From Glycine soja (Eukaryota; Streptophyta; Magnoliopsida; Fabales; Fabaceae): a stretch of 64,000 nt of DNA. Every line of letters begins with the position of its first letter. Position 1 is the first letter of the stretch. This document shows positions 23,201 through 35,192 of this stretch, piece after piece. The stretch covers positions 18,790,259 to 18,854,258 of the forward strand of contig NC_041019.1 in assembly GCF_004193775.1 (NCBI RefSeq), given 5' to 3'. The translations under genes and the position numbers were made by a program. The notes below the pieces were generated by a model that made no database searches, was not told where the DNA came from, and worked only from the letters and a program-made list of their open reading frames with translations.

Positions 23201-24480
23201 TGTGGATAGTGGATCTTGTTGCAATTGTTGTAGCATAATATTAGTTTCCAAGTTGAACCTCACTATCATTCCCCACCCAAAACCTTATAAACTTCAATGG
23301 CTCAATGAACAAGGGGAAGTGATAGTTAACCAACAAGTGAAGGTACCTTTCTCCATTGGGACATATAAGGATGAAGTTAATTGTGATATAGTTCCCATGG
23401 AGGCAGACATATTCTCTTAGGAAGGCCATGGCAATTTGATAGAAAGATCATTTACAATGGCCTAACTAATGAGATTACCCTCACCCATCTTGGCACTAAA
23501 TTTGTGTTGCATCCTCAAACACCTTCACAGGTAATTAAGGATCAAGTACAAATAAAACTCAAATGGGATAAGGAAAAGAATAGAAAAAGAAAAGGAAAAT
23601 AAGAACAACCTTTAATGGTTAAGGAGGAGTGTGAGGAGGCAAGTGTCTCCTCCAAGAGGTTAGCTAATAAGGAAATTCATTTTGTAATAAAGACAAACAT
23701 TAAAGAAACTTCCCTTCTTAGACAACCTCCACATCTTCTCCTTTGTAAAAGAACACTTGTTAGCACTATCATACCTCTTGAGCTTGAGGTTATTCCTGAA
23801 GTAAAGGAGTTATTGGATGAGGGTTTGGTGTTTAAGAGCTTAAATCCTTGTGATTTGTTGGTGCCCAAAATAGGTATTATGAGGCACTGAATCCCTATGT
23901 TAGGTGGTATGATGAATGTGTTGAGTGGGGCAACCCTCTTTTGTAAAATCACCCATGCATCCAACATCTTTAGGATTCATATACATAGAGACTCATTAGG
24001 TAGGTTTGTTTTTATTTTTGGTTTCAATACAAACCTAGGTGCTCATATGGGACACCTTAGGTTTGTCGTACTTTTTGGTAGGAGTAATCAACATTAAAAT
24101 ATAGAAAAAGGTATGTTTTATTGCATTACTTTTCTTAATTTTTTAAATAGTAATCAAGGGGTTTCCACGGACCCTAAGAGAATAAAGGTCATTCCTGAGT
24201 GGCTCACTCCACCAAGTATAAGGGAGATTTGGGGCTTCCATGACTTAACAAACTTTTACAAAAGGTTTTTCCCATATTTTTCTATACTTGTAGCACCACT
24301 CATTGAGTTGGTGAGGAACCATGTTCTCTCATGGGAAGATGCCCAGGAAAGGGATTTTCAGACCTTACCCCTACTTTAACATACCCAACACCACTAATAT
24401 ATATGTTTTTATTCTTTTTACATGTGTTGAGGGACGAAACCCAAAGTTTCAAGAACCTTTGGATTTGAGGTCAAATCCTT
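23201..24480 (+). pseudogene. Protease remnant and deleted pol of gypsy copy B
   Basis: A protease-like VDSGSCCNCCS is encoded at about 23200-23232, followed by KLNLTIIPHPKPYKLQWLNE. After a stop near 23418 the frame gives an RT N-terminal motif (KELLDEGLVFKSLNPCDLLV, about 23801-23860), SGATLFCKIT (about 23922-23950), then RDSLGRFVFIFGFNTN and the thumb WGFHDLTNFYKRFFPYF (about 24230-24280). Compared with a complete gypsy RT two internal blocks are absent, at the same places as in copy A, and RNase H and integrase are missing. FGFNTN replaces the YxDD region. Confidence 0.75.
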
Positions 24481-24483
24481 TTC

Positions 24484-24496
24484 AAGGGGGAGGGGA
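24484..24496 (+). promoter_or_regulatory. Polypurine tract of gypsy copy B
   Basis: AAGGGGGAGGGGA directly precedes the 3' LTR start TGATGCAATC. Copy A has the same arrangement on the opposite strand. Confidence 0.75.
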
Positions 24497-25468
24497 TGAT
24501 GCAATCTACCCCCCAAAGGTATTGGATATAAGATTCTAAGAAGATTGGGCCAAAGATGCAGGAGAAGGCCCTAGGATTCTCATGAACCTTAGGGTAGATT
24601 TTGGGCCCATAGGCTAAGTATGAGCCCACTTATCTTTGTACATATTAGATTAGGATTTCATTATTTTTGGGCCTTGTATTTAGGGTTTCATAGTGTAGGG
24701 AGGGTGCCTTAGTAATGTAGGATTTTTCAGCCCTTGTATTTTAAGGCACCTAGACTAGTTTTTGTATTAGGGGTAGTTTTGTAATTTCACATGTATTAAG
24801 TGCACTATTTGATGTGTGTGTTGGGAGAGAAATTTAATTGAGTTGGGAGAAGCCCAATCCAATTAAATTTTGGTCAAGCCTAAGGGGGAGGTGAGCATTT
24901 GCTTGCTACACCCTTTTGCCACATTATATAGTCACACTTTGTGCATGTCCTTCATGTTTTACATGCCTCATGACACCTAAGTACACTTAGTGGAGAATCT
25001 TGGACTTGATCTTGGATTAGTGGGCTGAACCATAGCTAAAATTCGCTAATCATAATTAGTGAAATTTTGGCTTCATAAATTCAAATTCAATTTCAAGTGA
25101 AATATGAATAGAAATTCAAAATTTCCTCCAATTTTATGTGACACTTAGGCTATAAATAGAGGCCTTGTGTGTGCATTTTTTCAACTTTGATCATTTGAGA
25201 ATTACACTTCAAAGTTCAAACCTCATTTGAGGCATAAAATTCCGTGCTCCTTCTCTCCTTCTCCCTCCACTCATCTTCTCCTACCTTCAAGCTCTTATCC
25301 ATGACTTCCTATGGTGGTGAGCTTGTTCTTGACTCATCTTCTCCTTGAAGTGGCGTCTCCAATCATCTTTCTTCCTTCTCCATTCCACTGCCATTGATTT
25401 TCAAGAAGCAACGAACTCCATTGATGAAGAAGATCCAAGGCCTACAAGCTCCACATGGAGCTACATCA
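24497..25468 (+). repeat. 3' LTR of gypsy copy B (972 bp)
   Basis: TGATGCAATCTACC...GGAGCTACATCA. It is the reverse complement, with divergence, of the LTRs of copy A (for example TTGGACTT...GGATTAGTGGGCTGAACC near 25001-25030). A TATA word GGCTATAAATAGAGGCC is at 25148-25164. Confidence 0.85.
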
Positions 25469-26350
25469 ATTGACTTATAAACAAAAAGGTGTATCCTCTG
25501 GCTAAAAGCATATGGAAAAGTAAAGAGCCTACATCTACTAAAATGCATTTATCTACTCCCTTGGATTTACAATAGTTGATGGGACTCCTATGTACCTTCA
25601 ATGTTGTTCTTCCTTGAGATCACACCAAGTTTGAAGAAACTTTTCAAACGGAGGAGATTCAGTTTGAGGCACCTGAAGAAAGTATGAATTTTCAAGCCAG
25701 GGAGCACTCAGACTATGGCCCTAAGTTAAGAAGGAAGCTATCTTCCTACAGAGAGAAGATCTAATCAAGGCAAGCTTCCTTTTGAAGAATTCAAAGGCTT
25801 AACACTCACATGCCTTTCTTACTAGTGTCACAATTCTCTTGCTTGGCTACTCTAGAGACTCATTTTCGTGTAGCCATTGATAAGCATGTTTTGTTTCAGA
25901 AGGCCAATTGTGACAAAGGCAAGGAGTTGCTTATTGAATATGATGAAGATGCTCCACCAAGTAGATTCGTGAAAGCTTGACCTAGTCATTTTTTCAAAGT
26001 ATGAGCTTGAAGCTCTTCCATAGAAGTCTGAGCTCACCAATCTAGATTGCTATGTCATGAAGAGATTTTATAGACTCCAGGAATGCTACTCTAGTCTGGA
26101 ACTTGATGAGAAGCCACTTACAAATGCAGTTCACCATGAAGTTGGGCGATACTATCAGACCTTGAACAATACGTGCTTTACTAAAGAAACTCCCTTCAGC
26201 ATGGTCTGCACATGGAAAATGGAACTCTTTGTTGTGTCAGATCGCACCTTCTCTTTTGTGGTATTCCTTCCATTCTATAGATTCTTATTCACACAGATTA
26301 ATCTTCTTAACAATCTCCCTTGTGGCTTTGGTCTTCAAACTTTGGCTTGA
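25469..26350 (+). pseudogene. 3' end of the copia env-like region
   Basis: Interrupted coding-like sequence resumes after copy B. One open frame (26057-26350, 97 codons) starts MKRFYRLQECYSSLELDEKP and continues to a stop at 26348-26350. Assignment to the env-like region rests on position and orientation only. No family was recognised. Confidence 0.3.
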
Positions 26351-28244
26351 ACCTTCAATTGATTAATCTTCTCTTTTTGGCTTTGACATGTCTTATGTCG
26401 AGAGTGCTTCAATAGTTGATTTTTGTTTTCATCAAAACTTTTTGATTATGACTTTTTTAGATCTTGAAATTTCTTTAGTTGAAGGCCATGTTTTCTAATA
26501 ATACACCTAATGCTTACAACTAACTGAAGTCACTTAAAAACACATGAAGGACTAAATTGAACTTTATAAAAATAAGGGAATACACTAAATCTATAAAATA
26601 TCTCAAACATAACAAAATAAGGTCAAAATTCTCAATAAAAAAATGGTCAAATTTCCAATAGAAGAGATGTCCATGTTTGATGTCCTTGTGCTTCAAACAA
26701 AATTATTTCTAAAAGAGGATACTTGATAAAAGAAAATGTAATAAATACTTTTATGTGTTCAAAGAATAATGATTAACATTTATTCTTTTTATAATGAGAC
26801 ATATTGAAGAATAATACAACTGAAAAATTGTTAGTTATCAAATAATAGATTACTCATGATGTAATTCCTCTCCATATATAAGCATGCAAAACTATCTTCT
26901 TTCTTAGACCATAACTTTTCTCCCATATTTACTTTTATTTGAATATTCTACTATCACGATATAAGGGCCCCAGATGCCATTACATGAACACTAAAACTAT
27001 CACATGGAAAGATTCATTTTTAGTTATTTTAAACTCTTTAATTAATTTAATTAATGAAAATACTTGTGATTTTTTTCACAATTCTAAGCATATTATTCAA
27101 TCATGATAGATAAAATGTCATCAAGTCATAAAGCAGAATGGTATTGTGCCTTAGAGCACTACAACATCAAAATATTTGAAGGTAACCAAAATAAATCTCA
27201 AGGGTTCCTTTGAGGAATAAATACAATGATCCAAAAGAAAAATTCTATTCCTTAAGCTAGTCCTCTACTACGACAACTAAACAAAAGAACCAAGGGGAAG
27301 ATCTTGACCCTATGCTCACCAAGTTCACCTCAACCATGAGTGACATGTTCCTTAGAAGCTACATCATTGTCTGCTCCTGTGTCAAGCAACACAATCATCA
27401 AAGTTAAAAAAAAAACTCAAGAGTAAGATTCTTTTAAAAGAAACATAACATATAAAGGAAATACTTGAATGATATAAATTCATATCAAAAGGGGTTTGAA
27501 AATCATCAACATCATTGATATGTAAACATTTTCACTATTACCTGATATATATTCATTCTCAACTCATAAGTCCAAATGCACATGTCCATGAATCATGATA
27601 TGCCTACCTGGCACTTTACTCCAAGGAGATTTTCAGCTTGTGTGGTTATCCCAAGTAAATCCCTTAACTTGGTTGCCTGTTAGACCATTGGGGGAGACCC
27701 AGATTAACCCTACAGAGAAAGTGTGGTTTAATAAAAAAAACAATAGATAAGTGTGGGTAATGACTTACCTCAATAAGATTTATAAAGACCTAACCTCTAT
27801 AGGATTTGTCCACCCATCTATTCTATAGGCTCATTTGGCATTAGTGATCACCATGAAAACCTCCAGTACCATGATAAGGGCTCACCAAGCACTCTTAACT
27901 TACGCGTCTATTCATATGCAATGTTAATTATACATGTATACATGATGTACCAACTCAACCAACATACACCAATTATATAAGTATTCACCAATTTCAACAT
28001 CATAAGAGTTCACCTATCATACTCATGAACCCATCAATAGTTCATTAAGCATAGTAAGACATCCAACGTCATGAATTCTTACAATTAAGCACCAAAATCA
28101 TCACATGAAAGTGAATTAGTTGATACCCTCATAAAATCAACTCCACACTATCTATAAATACACTCATATAATTAACCAATTCTCATTTTATCACTCTTGG
28201 AGTACCATGTGTTTTTCAAAAATCGTACTTTGCATAGCTCGCTC

Positions 28245-28400
28245 AAGCCTTCTTAATAGTTACCACTTAAGCTTATAGAAATAATTACAAAGGCTTAAGC
28301 CTTCCTATTAGTGACCACTTAAGCTTGTAGAAATTTTTACTCATGCTTAAGCCTTCATGTTAGGAACCACTTAAGAATCAACATGCAACTTTGAAAATGT
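28245..28400. repeat. Three tandem units of about 52 bp
   Basis: AAGCCTTC starts at 28245, 28297 and 28349. Each is followed by a variant of TTAGTGACCACTTAAGCTT and a stretch ending in TAGAAAT. The last unit is incomplete. The words CTTAAG and AAGC recur within units. Confidence 0.8.
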
Positions 28401-29296
28401 ATAATAAAGTCTTTTCCTGGCTTCCATAGGGTTCCAAAACTCAATAAACTTCATATAAAGCCAACATTTGAGACTCAAAGTTGAAAACCAATCGTTTCAA
28501 ACAATAAAACTCATTACAATTCAAAGAATAAGCTTCCTTTAACGATTCAAACACAAAAGATGACTTTGCAAAGAAGGAAAGGAAAGAAGGGTGAGCTTTA
28601 GGTCCAAGAGAGGAGCTTTCCTCCACTCCTACAACAACCACACTACTGATGCATCAACCAAACCCCAAAGTCAACCAAAAATAGAATTACCCCCCCCCCA
28701 AATCAAGGTTTTCCATGAACTTCCATGGGTGCTAAAGAGAAAAATGAAAATGGAATTCAAGAGAGGGAAAAAAAAGTACTTACTACACCAAGGGACGACT
28801 AATAAACACCAAAAAGAGGAGAAAAAGTTCTCTTTGAACACAAACACCAAGCTCCAAGTCTCTAAAATTTTTTAGTTTCTTGAGAAGGAAGATGAAGGAG
28901 AAAGTATAGCTCTTTTGAATGAGAAATTTAAATTGTGAAGCTTAGGAAATGGTTTATAACCTTTAGAATTCTCCTATTCACACCTAAGCCTTTCCTAATT
29001 CCTAAGAATACTTACCCCCTTCTCATAAACCAAGACCCATCTACACATACCCAAAACTCTCCATAACTCACTAAATCATCATCTCATAATTAATTTAATT
29101 CTTTTAGACACTTAAATTAAATTTAATTATTCTGGCAACTTACTTAAATCACTTGTAAAAACAATTAATAAAAACACAATGTTACTTATGAAGTGGTGAA
29201 CTTCACTATTCTAACACGCATCTTATATATTCTCTTATGATTTTAATATCAACTGAACAATTTTACAAGCTATAACTAAATATCAAAAGATAACTT

Positions 29297-29321
29297 TATA
29301 TATATATATATATATATATAT
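29297..29321. repeat. (TA)n microsatellite
   Basis: Twelve uninterrupted TA units in a strongly AT-rich stretch. Confidence 0.95.
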
Positions 29322-30050
29322 TACTTTTAATGATTTAACTTAATTATTTTTATCTCTTTCTATCTATTATTTTCAATATTCTCATATTTAACTTGCATTT
29401 CAATATTTTTTAAAAGAAATTACTAATAATTAAAATAATGTATCATAATGTATATAAATTATTTATTATAACTCTAAAATATAATTTATATGTTGAAAGT
29501 ATTTATTCATTATAGATTTTATTTATTGCATAACTTATATATTTGAAGATATTTATTTATCATAAATTTTAATTGTATAAAATAAACATATATTTTATGC
29601 AAGGCATGTGCTAAAATACTAGTTCTTTTAAAAACTCTAGAAGGTCCATGTTCACAACAATCCTTTTGCATTGATAAGATAAATAATTTTAAACATTAAT
29701 TTTGTTATAGTTTTATTTATAATTATTTATTTGAACAAAAAGAAAGATGATTAAGTATTGAAAAGTATATTTTTATTTTATAAATTTAATGGAAAATGTA
29801 AAAGACCAATACGAGGGGAAAAATATGCAAATGATGTTAGTTTTTCACTAAACCATATAAAAATAATACTCGGTCCTTTTGTGATTTATTTTTTTGAGTT
29901 TTCTCTCTGAAAATATATCCACCCACATGTTAAAGGATAATATAATTTTCACCCACTCCATAATTTTGCGCTTACATTAATTTATCTATTATTTGTATAA
30001 ATTATAAAGGACTCAAGAGTTTATTTCAAACAGCAACCACATCAGGAAGT

Positions 30051-30104
30051 GGTTTCGTGGTGTAGTTGGTTATCACGTAAGTCTAACACATCCGGGCGAA
30101 GCCA
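30051..30104 (+). pseudogene. tRNA-Val(AAC) relic with internal deletion
   Basis: GGTTTCGTGGTGTAGTTGGT begins a canonical plant tRNA-Val acceptor and D arm, with the internal A box (TGTAGTTGG). It continues through the anticodon loop CTAACAC with anticodon AAC, then jumps to TCCGGGCGAAGCCA, the 3' T-stem and acceptor strand. Only 54 of about 74 bases are present: the 3' anticodon strand, variable loop and 5' T-stem/loop with the B box are gone. The acceptor stem GGTTTCG/CGAAGCC still pairs perfectly. A C-to-A change sits in the anticodon stem. It cannot fold as a normal tRNA. Confidence 0.85.
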
Positions 30105-33100
30105 TGATTTGTTGTTGTATTTATTTTTAATTTTCGTTTTGTTTTTCTTTTTTAGCTATCAATTCACTAATTTTATGTTCTTTTGAAGGACAATCACGCA
30201 TGTTGCTGGATTCTCTTTCTTTCACATGCAAATGCAAAGTGCAAACTACTAATAAATTTTCAAGTACTGGGTTTGTCCCAATGAGCCCGTTATAGCATTC
30301 CCAATGTGGACTTGGATCACCATGTTCCACTTGCATCATGGGATTGTCATATATATAGTATTGGCAATTGCTTCTTGCACTTCCCGAATTACTTCATGCA
30401 TGGGCTTGTCATATATATAGTATTGGCAATTACTTCTTGCACTTCCCGAATTGCTTCTGGAATGGTCATTCCGGTAACTTTCTTTAACAAGAAACTACTC
30501 CTCAGTAACTGTAAGCTAAGCAAAGTGAAGAGGGGGAACGTAGTGCATGTTAAGATTATTCTTGTACTGTATCGAGGGAATCCCCAAAAAGGCGTACCAA
30601 TAGTGCAATAAAGTGTGCGAGTACTGATTATGAAAAGACGGGCTTGGAATCACCTCATAGTTGAGAAGGCCGAGGCCAATCTATCTGGATTGTTATGGGC
30701 GGAGTCGGGAAGAAGTGCTATAGCTAGAAGTGCAGGAAACAATTTCAGAAGGTGTAGAAAAAAATACCCTATAGTACTTGACCAACCTAACCCCAAATTA
30801 GAACAGTAGTAGCACCCTGAACCTTTTTTGCACCTGGAACAACTACAAAACCACCAACAATTGTTTCATTGATGCCAGCACAATCATTCCACACTCCAAG
30901 TAATCAACCTAGAAATGATGTGCACATTGATTTCAAGTTTTCAACAAAGGTCTCAGTGCTGCCACTAGCCACCATCTATAGGCCTAGCTTCCCATAAACT
31001 TGGCCCTTGCACATGCCTATTCTCCAATATAATTGATTGGTTTCGGCATAACACTTCAAAATCATAGTTTTGGCAAAATACTAGGTTAGACAAAATTGTT
31101 TTCCCCCCAAATCATGGTATTGAGCTATTCAATTGGGAAACCAAACACATACACATAACATCTAAAAACTCTATATTTCCATGTGTGCATTAATTGGCAC
31201 ATGCTTACATTTTACTAATAGCTTAACCCCTCCATAACTTTTTTCATCACTAAGTTGTGTCATGCTCCTCTGTCGGCTGGTGTAACATACAATTGCACAC
31301 TCAATTTTCGCTCCCTACCGAAGGTCCATGTCTTGCTTGTATTTTTCCTTGATTTGATATATCAAACGCTAGACTTGTCCTAAGAATTTATTCTTTAGAG
31401 ACTTTTCCTTTTCATAAAATTGATTTATATTATTTGAAGCTGTCCTCTCAGGAAACCTTAACATAACAAATGAAAATTAATTAAGTGTCGGAGTATACTT
31501 AACCATCTGAAACTTGCTAGTAAACAAAAAAAGACATAACATGGCACCATATACGCAAACCATGCTGGTTTGTGGGGGCATTGCAATTCATCTATAGAGA
31601 GGATATATATTTAAGTTAGGTAGAGTCTTCCATCAAAGTATATATACTATTTGATTTTTTTTTCCATTAGTTGAATTTGATTGTTACTAAACATAAGTCA
31701 AAGGGAGAAGTTAAGAACTTCATCAATTTAGTGAGCCCACTTTGGTTCTGTTTGGTAGCATTAATTGTAGACAATTCCACATTTTCCCCCAAAAGCCCTA
31801 ACCTTACTCAAATTTCAGGATTGCTGCCTTTGAATTTCTTATCTAGGCTTCCCTTATCCATCCAGGCTGGTTACATTATATACTTAACGTTTTCAAGGGA
31901 GCAAGAAAACATAGCTATTTAATTACTTGGAGCTTACATTATTATAAACTGCTTCAATTTAATTTAATCGCCTTAATGAGAAATTAAGGGAAAGTGTTCT
32001 CACCATGGACAGACCAATTTGTCCGTATATCTTTACAAGTTTTTTTTTTGTCATATATCTTTTGTTTTCCTTTCTTTTTTATACATTGAAATTTCGAGAG
32101 CATGGGGTCAGTTCATTGATTTATGTACATTAAGTCATTAACTATGTGTCCACTGTGCCATTGCCACAAAAGAAAGAAAAGATTGACGGGGACATTGACA
32201 AGATCAAAATTAAAACATATCGTGCATATGTATAATATTAATCTGTTGTCATTGGCTCGATTTCTAATATAAACACGTACAAATTACATTGGCTAATAGG
32301 CGTAGATTTCTTCTTTCTAACTTTCCTTTTCGTCTAAATAACGTTGGATTAACACTTTCATGGTTCGTGCACATACTTGACCATAAATGATAATTATCAA
32401 AAATGAAATTATTGCACAATTTTTTCATATTAATTGTTTCTTACATGCACCTCTTCTTTTATGATAGAAAAAGACATTAAAGAAACTCTTTTTTTTTTCT
32501 CTTCTCCTTTTTACCATAAAAGGTGCATAGGGTATATAGTAAAATAATAGAATATAAGGGCTTATTGAATGTGTTTAAATCATTCAACTTATTTTTTAAA
32601 ATTATTTTATCATTTTTTGTATTTTTTTCAAATATATAATTATTTCCTGAAAATTTTTCTTTCTCTAACACGAGCATTAATTTTTTATCTATATCGCATA
32701 TTAACATCTATACCAGACTGTAAGATCCATGTGTCGTAAGTTAATATTTGGATTTTGTTACGAATTAGGTCTAAAATCCAACCAAATTTAAGATATGCTC
32801 CTTTGAAGTGTTGATAATGGATAACTACCCTTTGGATTAATGTTATCTTACATTTATCTAAGAACAATATATAACTTCTCTGCAGACCATAAACCGTGAT
32901 CATAGAAATTCATTCCATCTTCACTCTTATAGATATTGTTAGCATTAGTATTATACACATATTTATCATATTTAGCCTTTGTATGGCATTTCTTTTAACT
33001 TGAACGTTATAGTGTTTTGATAAATATCTTCATTATTCGTGTAGACTAAATTTAAGAAATTTGGATTCACCTCTCACATCTTAAGACAATAATTCATCTA

Positions 33101-34950
33101 TCAATCTGACCTAGTTAGTCACAGAGAATTTGGACCACTGTCTATGAAAACATATTTGATTCCGCAGACTATAATTCTTAAGACTTTAAATATCTCCATC
33201 ATGGCTGGTACGTGTAGACTACAATTTTTTAAAATATAAAATCAATTAATATATACAAATGTCATATGTTGAATAGATAAACACTGCTGCTTTTACTTTT
33301 AGTAAGTTATACATCTATTCACCATAAAAAAAGAAGGATTTTTTTTAGGTGGAACCTATGACTCTAGCCACTATGAATTGGGAGAAAGGAGTTACATGTA
33401 TATATAACAATATGTCAAAGTTACAGGATTTTTGTTATAATTCAACTATTCAGGCGGCCGAAAACATCAATCATGTAGGAGTTAATCATGATGTGGGTTT
33501 GACATTCAATAGCCTAGTAGTTTTCTTTAAATTATATATACTTAGCCCTGATTTATGTTTTGAAAGGAATTCACCTCCATATACTTCTTATTCAAACCCA
33601 TTGCTTCATAGGGATTGAGAATAAGGTATCTAAAGAAGTGCGTCTCCATCTAAGACCACCTACCCAAGTTTAAAAGCAGATAATGGGTCCTATTTATGGA
33701 TTTCTTATGAGATTCTCTAACTTAGATAGGAACTAATACCAGATTCCGATTGCCCTTAATCAAACTCAATTGCACTTTTCTCAACTTCTAATTAGTGTCA
33801 CTCACAAGCTTCTACTTCTATTCATCTAGCATGCAAAGGGATGAGAAAGAAAATATAAAATAAAGTAATAAATAAATAAATAAAGGAACAAGTAGTAAAT
33901 AGGCTCTTCATATCCGTGAAAGCATACTCAAGGCTTAAATAGATATAAAAAAAAAAAGTTAAAAGAAAACAGTGTTGAAAATGATGTACCCACTTTGCAT
34001 TTTTAAGTAATCAATTATCGTAGTCATGGCATGGGCGGGCTCAGCTTGAAGCTGTTGGAAATTGTCCAATATATAAATGGTACAAATTACAGAGCATCCA
34101 TGTGCTAGTTGGAAGTTGGGACATATCCTCATATATTTCATCACCAGGAGTGGGCTGCAGTATTTAGTCAAATTGTACTTTTAAATGTTTTCAACATCTC
34201 ATGAATATTGACATTGGTTTTTCTGAAGAAAAAAAAAATAAAGACTTTGGCTAACAAAAACGTAAATCATGATGCCAGCTTGATGCGAAGATTTTATTTT
34301 TTTTTTACTTGGTTATTAAGTATCCTAATTCAATTGTATTTTGATTTGATGGAAGCATAAAACGTAATTTTTGTAATTCATTAATGCTACAAATTCCTTA
34401 TGATAAGGAATCTAAATATTATGATTGTTATTATTTTAATAGTATTTGTTCCTTTCTTCCTTTTCTTAATTTTTAAAAGTGATTTTCTCCCCTTTTTTCC
34501 TTTTCATTCATTTTCTTTCTTTTTTAATGATTAAGAAATCCTATTATGTGTGTTGACTTTTATGAATTAAGAAAAAGGGAAGTATTTAATTTTTTAAAGA
34601 ATTTTATATTTGTTTTAAGAATTTGTTTTCTTATTCTCAAACAAATTATTAATGTATAATTATCTTAGGATAAAATATAGTTATTATTCGCATTTGTATT
34701 TGGGGAAAATTTAGTAATTGTGCGCATTTGTCTTTGGGAAAAATCAAATAATTGTTCACCATTTAGAAAGGAAAAGGGAAATTTTTTTAAAAAATTATTC
34801 CTAGTTTCTTGAAACACTTTCCATTGACTTTCAATTATGCTGAAGAACCACCACATAAGGCTATCTTTGAATTATGTATAAAATTTTAATTTGAACTTTT
34901 AATTTTTTTTAATCTCAATTGGATATTATTTTTAATCTTTATTTGATTAT
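30105..34950. other. AT-rich interval without recognisable genes
   Basis: Nearly 5 kb of low-complexity, AT-rich sequence. Open frames here (30306-30611, 30615-30809, 31671-31922, 33349-33618 on +; 33959-34171 on -) are short and matched nothing I know. A stretch near 30800-31030 stays open in one + frame and might be an old gene fragment. Nothing can be assigned. Confidence 0.4.
30346..30460. repeat. 62-bp tandem duplication
   Basis: GTCATATATATAGTATTGGC starts at 30346 and again at 30408. The following CTTCTTGCACTTCCCGAATT is repeated too, with one or two differences per unit. Confidence 0.9.
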
Positions 34951-35192
34951 TGTTATTAGGTATTTTCATGTTCTCACGTAATAAGCAAGTGTTCTCACTA
35001 AAGTCATTTCCATATATACGTATGTGTGTGTTTGTAACATTTTGGACAAGATCCGCCACTATGTTGGATGATTTAGAGAGAAAGAGAGAGAGGTACAATA
35101 AGTACATCTATTAGGTACTAAGTATAAAGTAGATAAACAAAAAATAGTCTTTTATAACAAACAAGAAGTCAAAACAAAAAATAATCTAACAA
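34951..35192 (-). repeat. Possible 3' LTR of the minus-strand copia fragment
   Basis: On the - strand a GAGGGATTGTTAG word, like a copia polypurine tract followed by an LTR start, is centred near 35190-35203. The sequence to its left includes AGAGAGAAAGAGAGAGAGG. The left boundary (TGTTATTAGG at 34951) is a guess. No partner LTR was found. Confidence 0.3.

Larger units (their letters stand above)
20484..25468 (+). mobile_element. Non-autonomous Ty3-gypsy element, copy B, 5' LTR truncated
   Basis: Same family as copy A but on the + strand. A 5' LTR remnant of about 93 bp (20484-20576) is followed by the leader, gag, zinc knuckle, protease remnant, deleted pol, polypurine tract and a full 3' LTR (24497-25468). 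No clean 5-bp target duplication is visible: the left flank ends ATCTT and the right flank begins ATTGA. The left end may therefore have been altered with the LTR deletion. Confidence 0.85.
7393..26350 (+). mobile_element. SIRE-like Ty1-copia element, split by two nested gypsy insertions
   Basis: The copia order gag, protease, integrase, RT, RNase H, then an env-like region reads on the + strand across 7483-11402, 16870-20483 and 25469-26350. The gaps are two gypsy insertions. No LTR was recognised at either end. The 5' side abuts the Ogre-1 LTR at 7392/7393 and the 3' side fades out after 26350. Stops occur throughout, so it is old. The env-like region downstream of RNase H is the basis for the SIRE-like label. 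Confidence 0.8.
26351..30050. other. AT-rich interval without recognisable genes
   Basis: About 3.7 kb in which I see no convincing gene or transposon domain on either strand. It contains a three-copy 52-bp repeat (28245-28400), a run of nine C (28690-28698) and a (TA)n tract (29297-29321). The part 27600-29060 has an LTR-like look but no ends were found. Confidence 0.5.

Noticed and set aside
30051..30104. Functional tRNA-Val gene
   Set aside because: About 20 bases including the B box and T loop are missing, so neither transcription by RNA polymerase III nor folding is expected.
30306..30809. Host or organellar gene fragment around the 30.3-30.8 kb open frames
   Set aside because: No motif or family could be recognised, and part of the first frame is a 62-bp tandem duplication.
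33349..34171. Small host gene (open frames 33349-33618 + and 33959-34171 -)
   Set aside because: Short, AT-rich, no known domain, no convincing splice context.
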